From Halosegnis rubeus (GTDB lineage Archaea > Halobacteriota > Halobacteria > Halobacteriales > Haloarculaceae): DNA of 64,000 nucleotides. The stretch lies in NCBI RefSeq assembly GCF_009184545.1, contig NZ_QJOW01000001.1, forward strand, positions 434,001 to 498,000, read 5' to 3'. The position numbers and the translations under genes are program-made. This document shows, piece after piece, positions 42,887 through 51,800 of the stretch. The notes below the pieces were generated by a model that saw only the letters and a list, made by a program, of their open reading frames with translations, was not told the origin of the DNA and searched no databases. Numbering within the stretch: the first letter of the stretch is position 1; each line of letters opens with the position of its first letter.

Positions 42887-43172
42887 ATCTGCACTCGTTC
42901 GAACAGTGGTTTCGTCCCTGCCTGGTGGCCGCGTGAGGGTCCACACCTCACTAGCGCGCAGTAGCTGGGCAGGATAAGGCGTGATTTTGTGCTGAAGACC
43001 GGTCAGAAGCTTGATTTGATGATCCTCTTGTGAACACAGCCGACGGTGCACCGCGGGTCAGCATGAGTAATCTGCGAAGAGTGCTGATCACAGGTGTATA
43101 GCCCCAGATAATCTGTCTGCCCCAAGGTAATCTAACTGTATGCCTACGTAGGCGAGCGAACATGTCGTTGCA
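42887..43172. other. Intergenic stretch, nothing recognised
   Basis: Between the solo right end and the importer ATPase gene. Short open frames exist on both strands but show neither haloarchaeal codon bias nor a recognisable motif. It probably contains decayed sequence. Confidence 0.5.
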
Positions 43173-44705
43173 TCAACCCTCGCCTTCGCGCTGGGCGATT
43201 GTAGACTGGGTATTCTCGTACTGAGGTTCTCGACGTAGACATCGGTTCGTTCGGAGTCCGTCACGTGACTCCGGGTGTTCTTCATCACATCGTGATCCGA
43301 ACGCCTTCCGAAGGCGTTCGGCTGCGCCCGCGTCGTCACCCATTCGCGCTAAATCGAATGCCTCCTCAACGACCGTCGCGACACCCTGAGGGAGCTGAAT
43401 ATCACCAAAGACCCCCTCACGCGTCTCAGAGAGCGCAGCAGAATCTACTGGCAAATCCAGCAGCGACCGAATACGATTGGTTGCCCCTGTTTCAGCCCGT
43501 GCCCGTGTTCGAAATACGACCCGCAACTCATCAATAGCACGCCAGGTTTCTTCCGGTAAGTCATAGCTATCTGGCCGGATTTTAGCCGGACAGCGAGTTG
43601 CAAATGGGCAGCCAGTGGGTGGGTCACGTGGGTTTGGCGGCGTCCCCCGCAGTGTAATCCGTGGGCCATCCCATGGCGAACCACTGCCGGGAATCGCTGA
43701 CAATAATGATAGCGTGTACGGATGGGCAGGATCATTGAATACCTGCCCCGTCGGCCCCGTCTCAACGATCATTCCTAAATACATGACAGCAACCCGATCA
43801 GCAATATGCCGAACGACACTGAGATCATGCGCGATAAACAGATATGTAAGTCCGAGCTCCGCCTGAATATCTTCCAACAAATTGATTATACGGGCTTGAA
43901 CGCTCACGTCGAGAGCCGATACCGGCTCATCTAGAACGAGAAAGCGTGGCTCAAGAGCGAGAGAGCGGGCAATCCCAACGCGTTGTCGCTGTCCTCCCGA
44001 AAACTGGTGTGGATATCGGTAAAAATGAGCCTCTTGCAGACCGACTCGATCGAGTAGAGACCGAACACGCTGTTCACGCATTGCAGCCTGCGACTTCTCA
44101 ACTCTCACTTCTACGGTATCCCCATCAGCCTCGAGTGTCACATCTTCGGAAGTAAGGGGGAATCGGTCACGGACTGACGCTGTTAGTGTCGCTCCTGCTG
44201 TATCGACATGAATATCTGGCGTTCGATCCGTCGCCGGCTCCACGTCACCGGTGACTGAGCCGTTTGGAGTCGCTGCTGTTACTGTTGGCCAGTCGTGAGC
44301 TTCTAGTGGTTCGGCAATAATCTCGCCGACGGTAAGCCGTTGGTTCAGACTCTCCTCTGGGTCTTGAAACACCATTCCAGCTTCACGTTGCCAGCGACGC
44401 TTTTGAACGCCGGACAATTCGGTCACATCTCGGCCATCGGTCTGTACAGTCCCACCTGTTGCTTCATTGAGTCCTAATATCGTACGCCCGAGCGTTGTTT
44501 TACCAGACCCAGATTCTCCAACGAGAGCGAGAGTCTCTCCTTCATAAATGTCGAGATTAACTCCATCAACCGCACGAACCGGCGGTGATTGGTTGAGTAA
44601 ACTATTGTCCTCATAATACATCCGCAGGTCACGGACAGAGAGAAACATATCATTGTTTGATTGCTCAGGACCTCTGATCCTACTGCTTGGATTCGATATT
44701 GTCAT
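43173..44705 (-). CDS. Peptide/nickel-type ABC transporter ATPase (OppF-like) with internal insert
   Basis: 510 aa, far longer than OppF (~330). Walker A VGESGSGKTTLGRTIL; Q-loop MVFQDPEESLNQ; signature FSGGQRQRVGIARSLAL; Walker B FLVLDEPVSALD; H-loop FIAHDLSVV; oligopeptide-transporter C-terminal region HPYTLSLLSAIPGSG...TGCPFATRCP. An insert of ~70 residues between Q-loop and signature (NGSVTGDVEPATDRTPDI...VEVRVEKSQ) and a long tail account for the extra length; similar inserts occur in other haloarchaeal OppF proteins. Last gene of a five-gene minus-strand set; starts inside the OppD-like gene stop (4-bp overlap). Confidence 0.92.
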   Translation of the reverse strand: MTISNPSSRIRGPEQSNNDMFLSVRDLRMYYEDNSLLNQSPPVRAVDGVNLDIYEGETLALVGESGSGKTTLGRTILGLNEATGGTVQTDGRDVTELSGVQKRRWQREAGMVFQDPEESLNQRLTVGEIIAEPLEAHDWPTVTAATPNGSVTGDVEPATDRTPDIHVDTAGATLTASVRDRFPLTSEDVTLEADGDTVEVRVEKSQAAMREQRVRSLLDRVGLQEAHFYRYPHQFSGGQRQRVGIARSLALEPRFLVLDEPVSALDVSVQARIINLLEDIQAELGLTYLFIAHDLSVVRHIADRVAVMYLGMIVETGPTGQVFNDPAHPYTLSLLSAIPGSGSPWDGPRITLRGTPPNPRDPPTGCPFATRCPAKIRPDSYDLPEETWRAIDELRVVFRTRARAETGATNRIRSLLDLPVDSAALSETREGVFGDIQLPQGVATVVEEAFDLARMGDDAGAAERLRKAFGSRCDEEHPESRDGLRTNRCLRREPQYENTQSTIAQREGEG

Positions 44706-45688
44706 AGCTGCTCACTCTCAATCGTGTATCGATCATCGTACAACAGACATGCAGCGGTGTGGTGAACATCCTCTGTGCCCACCGATACGTGGTCAGGAGG
44801 GTCAGCTAAACAATCCGGCCCCGCTTCGGGACAGCGTGGGGCAAACCGGCAATCTTCAGCCGACCCAGTCGGGGTTGGTACCTCTCCGTCTATTGTCGGA
44901 AGTCGCTCGTTAGGAGGCGTCCTGCCGGGAATAGAATTGAGTAGCGCCTGCGTGTACGGATGGGCTGGATCGTCAAACAGTTCCTTCGTTGGTGCTCGCT
45001 CAACTACCTCACCAGCGTAAACGACATTCACACGGTCTGTTGTCTCCTCGATAACACCCATATCGTGCGTAATGAGGAGAATCGCGAGGTCTTCCTCCCG
45101 GCGAAGACGGTTGAGTAAATCAAGTATCTGCGCCTGTATTGTGACATCGAGCCCAGTCGTTGGTTCATCACAAACCAAAAGATCCGGATCGCACGCAAGC
45201 GCGGCTGCGATCACCGCGCGCTGTTGCATGCCTCCAGATAACTGATGTGGATACTCATCAACACGACTGCTGGGGTCTGGTATGCCGACTGCCTCAAGCA
45301 GCTCAACAGCCCGACTGCGTGCCTCTTTTCCACGAAGGCCCTGATGAATCCGTAGCGCCTCACGAATCTGGTTCCCTATCGTATAGGTTGGGTTCAATGC
45401 ACTTCCGGGATCTTGGAACACAATTGCAAGGTCACCACGGTGGGATTCCCAATGACCATCTGTTAGCTCATCACCACGGAACTGAATCGATCCACTCTCA
45501 ACTTCACCAGGTTCGTCGACCAATCCGAGTACCGAACGGGCAGTAACTGACTTTCCTGACCCTGATTCGCCGACGAGGCCAACGGCTTCTCCGGCATCAA
45601 CATCAAAGCTCACACCATCTACAGCGTGAATTTGCTCACGCTCCGTATGGAATACCGTTCGGAGATTTCGAACCTCGAGCAGACTCAC
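44702..45688 (-). CDS. Peptide/nickel-type ABC transporter ATPase (OppD-like)
   Basis: 328 aa. Walker A VGESGSGKSVTARSVLG; Q-loop IVFQDPGSALNP; signature LSGGMQQRAVIAAALA; Walker B LLVCDEPTTGLD; H-loop LLITHDMGV; C-terminal HPYTQALLNSIPGR with the Cys-rich oligo_HPY region DCRFAPRCPEAGPDC. Normal OppD/DppD length. It overlaps its neighbours on both sides by 4 bp, so all belong to one operon. Works with the OppF-like ATPase as a heterodimer under the two permeases. Confidence 0.95.
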   Translation of the reverse strand: MSLLEVRNLRTVFHTEREQIHAVDGVSFDVDAGEAVGLVGESGSGKSVTARSVLGLVDEPGEVESGSIQFRGDELTDGHWESHRGDLAIVFQDPGSALNPTYTIGNQIREALRIHQGLRGKEARSRAVELLEAVGIPDPSSRVDEYPHQLSGGMQQRAVIAAALACDPDLLVCDEPTTGLDVTIQAQILDLLNRLRREEDLAILLITHDMGVIEETTDRVNVVYAGEVVERAPTKELFDDPAHPYTQALLNSIPGRTPPNERLPTIDGEVPTPTGSAEDCRFAPRCPEAGPDCLADPPDHVSVGTEDVHHTAACLLYDDRYTIESEQL

Positions 45689-47136
45689 GCGCCACCACCC
45701 CGACCAGCTGTGTTACTTGCAGCATCAGACTGTGGGTCAATCGCGTCGCGAATCCCATCGCCTAACGCATTGAAGCCTGTGACTACCAGCGTGATTAGCA
45801 ACCCTGGTATAAGGGAGATATGCCAAGAGCCAGTCCTGACGTAATCTTGCCCGAGGTTGATTGCACGGCCCCACTCTGGCGTTGGCGGTGCAACTCCAAG
45901 CCCAAGATATGAAAGGCCAGCAATGGAAATAATCGCCCCTCCGAGTGTCATTGAACCATAAATTAGCATATACCCGGTAATGTACGGGAACATGTGCCGA
46001 CGCATAATGACGAGTGGACGTTGTCCGAAGGACCTAGCTGCGTCAATCCACTGTCGCTCCGAGACTTGAAGAGCAGGCCCACGCAATGACCGCCACATAT
46101 AGGTCCAGCCAGTGAACGCGAAAATGAGCGCGAGAAGAAACCCACCACTGTAGATATTGCCGAGCCATGTCCCACTAAGGACGCTGGTAAGCATAATTAG
46201 CAGCAGCAACTGTGGCATTGCCATAACTCCATCTGATATCAGAACCGTTGATAAATCAACGCGCCCCTTATAATACGCAGCAGTGAGGGCAAGCGACGAA
46301 GCGAGTAATGCACTCAGTCCGACTGACAGTAACCCGATGACGAGAGAGATGCGTGAGCCGACAACGATGAATGTGAACAAGTCACGACCAGTTGGGAGTG
46401 TCCCAAATGGGTGGAATCGACCGAAATTATCATACTCCATCGGCAGGACACGGTCGGCGTTATCACCAGTCGACTGTGAGCCACGGTTAGCTTGGCCGAC
46501 GAGCACCGTCTCTACGCTATCAGTCTCTGTGTCGAAGTACTGTATCTCGTTAGAGTAGGAGTTTCGCATGTTTTGCTCGTAGGTAGTTGGACCAAGTGCA
46601 GGGGCAAAGACCGCCATCGTGACGAACATGAACACGACAAAGAGTCCGAAGATGCCCCATCGGTGAGTCCGAAACCGGTCGATTACATCGTCACGGGGAG
46701 TCCAATTTGCAGCACGGTACACACGGCGGTAAAGCTGATAGCCCGCAGCGACCCACGCCGCAATCGCAAACGCGTACACGTACACGAGCGTAGCGCGAAG
46801 TCCCCATGCTAGTCCTGGTCGTAAATTGAGGAAGGTTCCAACCCACTCTGACCCGTCCCAGTATCCTTGGTTGGGGATGGTCTCTCTTGATAAGAGCGTT
46901 GGAACTGCTCGGATAGCGGCCTCGAACTCCGTGAGCGCTGCGACAGCACCACCCGCTCCAACCGGGAGTGCAACGACGAAATCACCGAGGATACTCATCA
47001 AGAATGCCAGCACGGCGCTGGCTTCCAGAGCAAACAGAGCCACACCGATTGCAGCCCAGATGAAAACTGTTGATTCAGTTGTTGCGACGGTCTTTATTAC
47101 CGATTTATAACTCCTATCGGGAGTGGTGTTCGACAT
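45685..47136 (-). CDS. Peptide/nickel-type ABC transporter permease (OppC-like) with long N-terminal extension
   Basis: About 483 aa from the ATG at 47136 (MSNTTPDRSYKSVIKT); frame upstream to 47169 overlaps the OppB-like gene end. A ~165-residue extension with three extra helices (FIWAAIGVALFALEASAVLA, FVVALPVGAGGAVAAL, GLRATLVYVYAFAIAAWVAAG) precedes the usual OppC_N segment (HRWGIFGLFVVFMFVTMAVFAPAL) and the BPD permease core with the EAA loop around WIDAARSFGQRPLVIMRRHMFP. The extension is typical of haloarchaeal dipeptide permeases. It forms the membrane channel with the OppB-like protein. Confidence 0.92.
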   Translation of the reverse strand: MSNTTPDRSYKSVIKTVATTESTVFIWAAIGVALFALEASAVLAFLMSILGDFVVALPVGAGGAVAALTEFEAAIRAVPTLLSRETIPNQGYWDGSEWVGTFLNLRPGLAWGLRATLVYVYAFAIAAWVAAGYQLYRRVYRAANWTPRDDVIDRFRTHRWGIFGLFVVFMFVTMAVFAPALGPTTYEQNMRNSYSNEIQYFDTETDSVETVLVGQANRGSQSTGDNADRVLPMEYDNFGRFHPFGTLPTGRDLFTFIVVGSRISLVIGLLSVGLSALLASSLALTAAYYKGRVDLSTVLISDGVMAMPQLLLLIMLTSVLSGTWLGNIYSGGFLLALIFAFTGWTYMWRSLRGPALQVSERQWIDAARSFGQRPLVIMRRHMFPYITGYMLIYGSMTLGGAIISIAGLSYLGLGVAPPTPEWGRAINLGQDYVRTGSWHISLIPGLLITLVVTGFNALGDGIRDAIDPQSDAASNTAGRGGGA

Positions 47137-47137
47137 T

Positions 47138-48157
47138 TCAGTTCCCCTCCAACCCCACCCGGGGGTCAATGATCGTGTACAGGATGTCTTGTATGAGATT
47201 GATGCTGACTATCATGAGGATGAATATGTACATGAGTGTCCCAACGAGCGGAAGGTCTCCCTGTATAGCAGCCTGATAGAACAGCCAACCGATTCCGTTG
47301 ATTGAGAACACAGTCTCAACGAGAACGCTTCCACCGATGAGCAGAAACGCCTCGCTTGTAATAATCGGGACAAGTGGCACTAGCGCGTTTCTGAGGATAT
47401 GTTTCCAAACGATTAGCCGATCTGAGACCCCCTGTGCTCTCGCGAAATCAATGTAGTCTTCGTTTCGAACTTCCAGTACTGCGGTTCGCCCGATGCGCAT
47501 CTCATTGCCCATTGACGCAGATCCAAGTACAATTGCGGCCGGAAGCACCTTCTTTGTCGCAGCAAGGAACCCATCAACTGTACCAATTTGTGACATATCT
47601 GGACTTCCCGTCAGACTATCCAATGGGATGATGAAATTTTGATAATCAATACCAATGATAGCGGCCGATGAGCCAAGCACTGCTAATAACATAATTGCGA
47701 GCCAGAAATTTGGCATTGCTCGCCAGACAATTCCCCCGAGTGAAGCGGCGTAATCTGCACCTGTATTTGAGTTCATGCCGGCGTAGAAGCCCAGTGGGAC
47801 ACCGATGCAGATTGCAATCAGTACTGACCAGAACCCAAGCCACAGTGTTCGTGGGAGGAAATCAAGGATGAGTGCATTCACATTCGATCCCTGATACAGC
47901 AGCCATGTTTGGCCTAAATCGAACGTGAGGAGATTCCCCATCCACTCAACGTAATGTTGTAGTGGTGGTTGGTCAAGCCCGAGCTGTTGTTGTGCAGCAG
48001 TGTACTCGGCTGAATTACGTACCTGCCCTTCACTGAGCAATCGGGCAGCTGGGTCAATCGGGCCCATGAATATGATAAACCACGTCATCGTGGTTCCAAG
48101 CCAGATGACTGGTAGGCTCATCAGCAGCCGCTTGCCAAGGTACGTCAGCCGGCTCAC
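47138..48157 (-). CDS. Peptide/nickel-type ABC transporter permease (OppB-like)
   Basis: 339 aa with six core helices. OppB features: N-terminal helix LGKRLLMSLPVIWLGTTMTWFII, the loop with QQQLGLDQPPLQHYVEWMGNLL, and the EAA-like loop YIDFARAQGVSDRLIVWKHILRNALVP, then SINGIGWLFYQAAIQGD. Normal length. It begins 89 bp after the binding-protein gene and ends 1 bp before the OppC-like gene. Confidence 0.95.
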   Translation of the reverse strand: MSRLTYLGKRLLMSLPVIWLGTTMTWFIIFMGPIDPAARLLSEGQVRNSAEYTAAQQQLGLDQPPLQHYVEWMGNLLTFDLGQTWLLYQGSNVNALILDFLPRTLWLGFWSVLIAICIGVPLGFYAGMNSNTGADYAASLGGIVWRAMPNFWLAIMLLAVLGSSAAIIGIDYQNFIIPLDSLTGSPDMSQIGTVDGFLAATKKVLPAAIVLGSASMGNEMRIGRTAVLEVRNEDYIDFARAQGVSDRLIVWKHILRNALVPLVPIITSEAFLLIGGSVLVETVFSINGIGWLFYQAAIQGDLPLVGTLMYIFILMIVSINLIQDILYTIIDPRVGLEGN

Positions 48158-48246
48158 GGCTGCGAACTCCAGACGGAAAGTGCCCGTGCGTTATTTTTCA
48201 TGAATGATGTTAAAACGAATTGAATCTCTTCTGGTCGATGGCCGAG

Positions 48247-50148
48247 CTACCGACTGAGCATTACGTCAGTGAACGTCTGGTTTTCCATCACATCATACAT
48301 CGTGATGTCGACGTTTTGATGCCAGAATCGCTGAGATGTCGTGTGAGCGAATGGCAACTCCTGTACCGATGCCCAGTTGATCTCCTCGATTGTCTGGAAT
48401 GCCTCATTCCGAGAAGCTTGGTCGCCGCCAACGTAGTTGGACTCCCACGTGTCGAGAGCCTGCTGGCGCAGCGACTCCTCGTGGTAGCTTCCCTCTGCAC
48501 CCCAGCGCGTGAACTGACCGCCTGGACTTTCTCCGTACAGGAATCGAAGGAAGTTCTGTGGGCCGGGATACTCCATCCCGTCGCCGAGCCCGAACACCTC
48601 CATATCGCCAGAAATCGCGCGACTGATGATGGTGCCAAACTCCGCCTGCTCAATACTCATATCGATATAGGCAGACCGGAGCTTCGATTGGAGCACGGTG
48701 AAAACCGATTCGTAGGCGCTGTTGCCAGCAATTGTGGTGCCGGTAATCGAGTAGCGGTTCGAGTCGCTGTAGCCAGCAGCCTCCATTACCTCTTGTGCGG
48801 ATTGGAGGTCCGTTGTTCCGTATCCGTAGGGATAGCCGTCTTCTCCGTACTCGGTGTTTGATTGATACCCACTTTCTGCGTGCTGGTCGTACGTTTCAGC
48901 CGAACTCACGCCATCCTCAAACGTCGGATAGGGTGCAGGCGGCGTAATGTGATAGCCTGCTTTTGCATTCCCTTTGTAGATATCGCGGGCAATTTCATCC
49001 TGATTCATCGCGTAGGCGAATGCCTTCCGGACCGCTATCGGGACCTCCAGTGTGTTAAACACGAGATATTCTGTCGAGAGCGATGGAATCTCGCCGTAGT
49101 TAACCGTCATCCCATCGTCAAACGTGTAGGTCCCGACAGAACGATTCCCGTCCGTTTCTGATATCGAGACGCCATCGGGATTGAACGAGGCCGTTGGCAT
49201 CCCTTCAAGAACATCGGCGTTCTGTTGTCTGAACCGGCTTAGTCGTGTGTTCCCCGATCCAACGACTGTGTACGTGATTCCGTCCAGTTCCGGCTGGCTC
49301 CCATAGTACTCATCGAACGCGGTGAGTTGTATCTCACTCCCCTTCGTCCACGAGTCGACCTGGAACGGACCAAGCCCTGCGTACGCCGGCCCATCTCCTT
49401 GGGTGGAGAAGAATTCGTTGTACGCATACTCTCCATCGTATCCTTCGATATCTCCGACGGAGCCTTCTGGAAGAATTGAGAATGCACCACCAGCAATTTG
49501 GAACAGCGTGTACTGGAACGGTGCTGCAAGCGTCATCTCAAACGTGTAGTCGTCGACCGCCTCTACCTCAAGCGAGCCCGGAACGTAGTCGGCGAGTGTC
49601 TCCTCGTCAGTTGGCTCGGAGCGTGATGGATCTTTCTCGTGAGCGATCGTCATCGTCGTTCCGATTATATCGTCGCGGTTTCGGGAGTTTTCAGAGCCTG
49701 CCAGTCGTCGATATGAGTAGACGATATCGTCTGCAGTGAATTCCGATCCGTCGTGGAAGGTGACGCCCTCACGCAGTTGGAACGTGTACGTGAGCCCATC
49801 ATCAGACATTGAGTAATCTGTCGCGAGCGCGGGTTTCGGCGGATACGTGCCGTTCTCAAACTCCATCAGCGACCGGCCGTACTGGTCGTACCCAGCTCCG
49901 GACCCCTTCGCGTTGATCGGGTCCAGTGTCTGAATCGAACCAGTTGCCATCATCTGGAGCGTGCCACCAGTTGTTGGCGTTCCCCCTGAATCCGTCGTGT
50001 CATTATTTGAATCCTGGTTTGTTGATGATTCATCGGTCGCCGTGGCGTTGTCCTCGCTCGGGCCACTCTGACAACCAGTTAGTGCAGTTGCCGCACCAAC
50101 TCCTGCAGCAGTCAGGAATCCCCGCCGGGTCGTATCGTTTGGCATCAT
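48247..50148 (-). CDS. Extracellular solute-binding lipoprotein, family 5 (peptide/nickel type)
   Basis: About 633 aa from the paired ATGs at 50148/50145. The Tat signal is clear (NDTTRRGFLTAAGVGAAT) and a lipobox LTGC follows, so it is exported folded and lipid-anchored, as usual in haloarchaea. A Ser/Thr/Asp-rich linker precedes the SBP_bac_5 domain: TLDPINAKGSGAGYDQYGRSLME, ATDYSMSDDGLTYTFQLREGVTFHDGSEFTADDIVYS, and YEMTLAAPFQ-like FEMTLAAPFQYTLFQ. It binds the imported substrate, most likely peptides, though some members bind nickel, heme or sugars. First gene of the operon; 90-bp gap to the permease. A GTG at 50202 lies in the promoter palindrome and is not the likely start. Confidence 0.92.
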   Translation of the reverse strand: MMPNDTTRRGFLTAAGVGAATALTGCQSGPSEDNATATDESSTNQDSNNDTTDSGGTPTTGGTLQMMATGSIQTLDPINAKGSGAGYDQYGRSLMEFENGTYPPKPALATDYSMSDDGLTYTFQLREGVTFHDGSEFTADDIVYSYRRLAGSENSRNRDDIIGTTMTIAHEKDPSRSEPTDEETLADYVPGSLEVEAVDDYTFEMTLAAPFQYTLFQIAGGAFSILPEGSVGDIEGYDGEYAYNEFFSTQGDGPAYAGLGPFQVDSWTKGSEIQLTAFDEYYGSQPELDGITYTVVGSGNTRLSRFRQQNADVLEGMPTASFNPDGVSISETDGNRSVGTYTFDDGMTVNYGEIPSLSTEYLVFNTLEVPIAVRKAFAYAMNQDEIARDIYKGNAKAGYHITPPAPYPTFEDGVSSAETYDQHAESGYQSNTEYGEDGYPYGYGTTDLQSAQEVMEAAGYSDSNRYSITGTTIAGNSAYESVFTVLQSKLRSAYIDMSIEQAEFGTIISRAISGDMEVFGLGDGMEYPGPQNFLRFLYGESPGGQFTRWGAEGSYHEESLRQQALDTWESNYVGGDQASRNEAFQTIEEINWASVQELPFAHTTSQRFWHQNVDITMYDVMENQTFTDVMLSR

Positions 50149-50199
50149 CGGGACAACTTCGCGCTTGCCGTAATTACGTTGGTAATAGCGATGTATGCC

Positions 50200-50240
50200 C
50201 ACAAGAATTCTTGTGTATGCCTACAATCATATATATACGC
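50200..50240 (-). promoter_or_regulatory. Importer operon promoter with 16-bp perfect palindrome over the start site
   Basis: Minus-strand TATA box gtatatatatg (50228-50238). About 26 bp downstream, where transcription should begin, lies CACAAGAATTCTTGTG (50200-50215), a perfect palindrome flanked by copies of gcatac on its two sides. A repressor bound there would block initiation. This leaves a ~55-nt leader before the ATG, unusual for haloarchaea. Confidence 0.65.
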
Positions 50241-50295
50241 CTAATTATTTGGTAAAATATCAGAAGCTATTCAACCACGGATTTGAAACTCGGCG

Positions 50296-50775
50296 ATGAT
50301 GCCAGATTCAGAGACGCAAAAGAACGAGTGGCGGGCAACACTGGAACAGGCCGATAAGATGGGGACTCGGCTTAGTGATGATGGCTGGCAAGTTGTCACG
50401 GTACGGGCTGCACATGTCACACCAATTCCCCCTACAGATGACCCAGAAGGTCGACCGGGACTTGCCTACATCGCTCAGGGAGAAGTTGCTGAGCCATTCC
50501 AGCGAGTTATTAACGGTGGTACGTTCGACAATTACGAAGTATTTAATCGGGCTGTTGGGTCGGATATCTTTTCACTAACACGCGTCTCCGACACAGAGAA
50601 TGAAGTAGCCGTACTTCTCGTTGGAACACTCAACCGGTCATCACTCGAAACACTGCCAGAGACTGCTATCCAGCGTGGAGAACTTTATTCACACGTCGAC
50701 TTGTTGGACGGGACTCGGCTCGGAAGCTTTCATCACAGTACCCCCTCGCTCTTCTTCCCGGGTGAATCGGAGTGA
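50296..50775 (+). CDS. Conserved protein of unknown function, partner of the phosphodiesterase gene
   Basis: 159 aa from two adjacent ATGs (MMPDSETQKNEWRATLEQAD). Soluble. Features are WRATLEQADKMGTRLSDDGWQVVTVRAAHVTPIPP, GRPGLAYIAQGEVAEPFQRVI, and a strand-rich second half ending HHSTPSLFFPGESE. I do not recognise the family beyond a memory of uncharacterised haloarchaeal homologues. It diverges from the importer operon across a 147-bp region holding the palindrome and plus-strand AT-rich boxes (gtaaaatatc). Its stop overlaps the phosphodiesterase GTG (GTGA), so the two are co-made. Confidence 0.75.
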   Translation: MMPDSETQKNEWRATLEQADKMGTRLSDDGWQVVTVRAAHVTPIPPTDDPEGRPGLAYIAQGEVAEPFQRVINGGTFDNYEVFNRAVGSDIFSLTRVSDTENEVAVLLVGTLNRSSLETLPETAIQRGELYSHVDLLDGTRLGSFHHSTPSLFFPGESE

Positions 50776-51722
50776 ATAGTGATGAGGCAGCCGGATCGGT
50801 TCTCGCTCGACTCAATAATCCGGCTGGTGAGCACACACGCTTTGCAGTCATCGCTGATCCGCACGTATCAACCCGCTCAGAGGGGACATCGAAGTTGTTT
50901 GAACAGACCGAGGAGCATTTTGAAGCAGCTATCGAGGATATCAACAAGCGAGAGGTCGATGCCGTCCTATCACCGGGTGACCTGACCAAAGACGGTGAAC
51001 CGTGGAACTACGACGCTGTCGACAAGGCAGTTTCAAGACTCGATGCACCGTTTCTCGCAGTTCCAGGTAATCACGATGTGCCGAAGTCTCGTGATGAGCA
51101 CAATACGGCCGATATTTCGTGGTTTGCAAAGCAGTATGGACCGGGAACGTTGCCATTCCACACGACTATCGGCGGCATGGACGTAGTTGGCGTTAACAGC
51201 GCTGGAACTCGCAATCGATTGTTCGAGAGCCATGACGGTCGTGTAACAGACGAAGACCGAGCGTGGCTACGAGAGACGCTCACTGATGCTGGCCCCTCAA
51301 TTGTACTTGTCCACCACAATTTCCCACCGGTCTCTGACCAGATTTCTGCCCACCGGGAAGCGGAACCTGAGATGCATCTCCCGCCCGTGATGCGTGATCC
51401 CAAACCGTTTGCAGATGCGCTTGCTGAGGGAGGTGCCGACCTCGTTTTTACCGGCCACTATCATTTACCCGCCACTGGACGCTACGCAGGCGTTCGCGAA
51501 ATCGCTGCGCCAACTACGTGTTCGTTCCCACAGGCGTACCTCCTGTGTGAAACTACACCCAATGGTACTGTCGTTCGGTTCATCCCCATTGGAGATGAAC
51601 AATCCCTTGGCGAAGCGCATGCTCAACGCACAAATGAATCGACTACATCACGTGGACTGACAGCCATTGCGGCGGCTCGTGTCGCCTCGCTCCCGCTTGT
51701 AGATGAGCACAATAATAAATAG
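50772..51722 (+). CDS. Icc-like metallophosphodiesterase
   Basis: 316 aa from GTG 50772, overlapping the previous stop. Complete class III phosphodiesterase motifs: FAVIADPHVST (D-x-H), VLSPGDLTKDG (GD), LAVPGNHDVPKS (GNHD), IVLVHHNFPPV (H) and LVFTGHYHLPA (G-H-x-H). Relatives cleave cyclic nucleotides, glycerophosphodiesters or phospholipid headgroups. The divergent neighbour is a peptide-type importer, so intake and breakdown of a phosphodiester compound is one possible link, unproven. A ~40-residue C-terminal tail (SLGEAHAQRTNEST) looks unstructured. Confidence 0.88.
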   Translation: MNSDEAAGSVLARLNNPAGEHTRFAVIADPHVSTRSEGTSKLFEQTEEHFEAAIEDINKREVDAVLSPGDLTKDGEPWNYDAVDKAVSRLDAPFLAVPGNHDVPKSRDEHNTADISWFAKQYGPGTLPFHTTIGGMDVVGVNSAGTRNRLFESHDGRVTDEDRAWLRETLTDAGPSIVLVHHNFPPVSDQISAHREAEPEMHLPPVMRDPKPFADALAEGGADLVFTGHYHLPATGRYAGVREIAAPTTCSFPQAYLLCETTPNGTVVRFIPIGDEQSLGEAHAQRTNESTTSRGLTAIAAARVASLPLVDEHNNK

Positions 51723-51749
51723 GCACTAACGCTGAGGAGAATCAAGGAT

Positions 51750-51784
51750 TGACATCCTCCTCCGCCTGAAGGCGGAGGAATCCC
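51750..51784 (-). mobile_element. Right end (guide-RNA hairpin) of a decayed TnpB element
   Basis: On the minus strand: CCTCCGCC, loop ttca, GGCGGAGG, an 8-bp perfect stem (51759-51778), followed by aggatgtcaa. It lies 17 bp downstream of the tnpB remnant stop at 51801, the normal order tnpB then right end. Confidence 0.75.
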
Positions 51785-51800
51785 GACCGCATTTGAGATA

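Noticed and set aside
42951-43163. 70-codon minus-strand frame between the solo right end and the importer ATPase
   Set aside because: No homology-like motif, poor codon bias and no promoter; probably chance.
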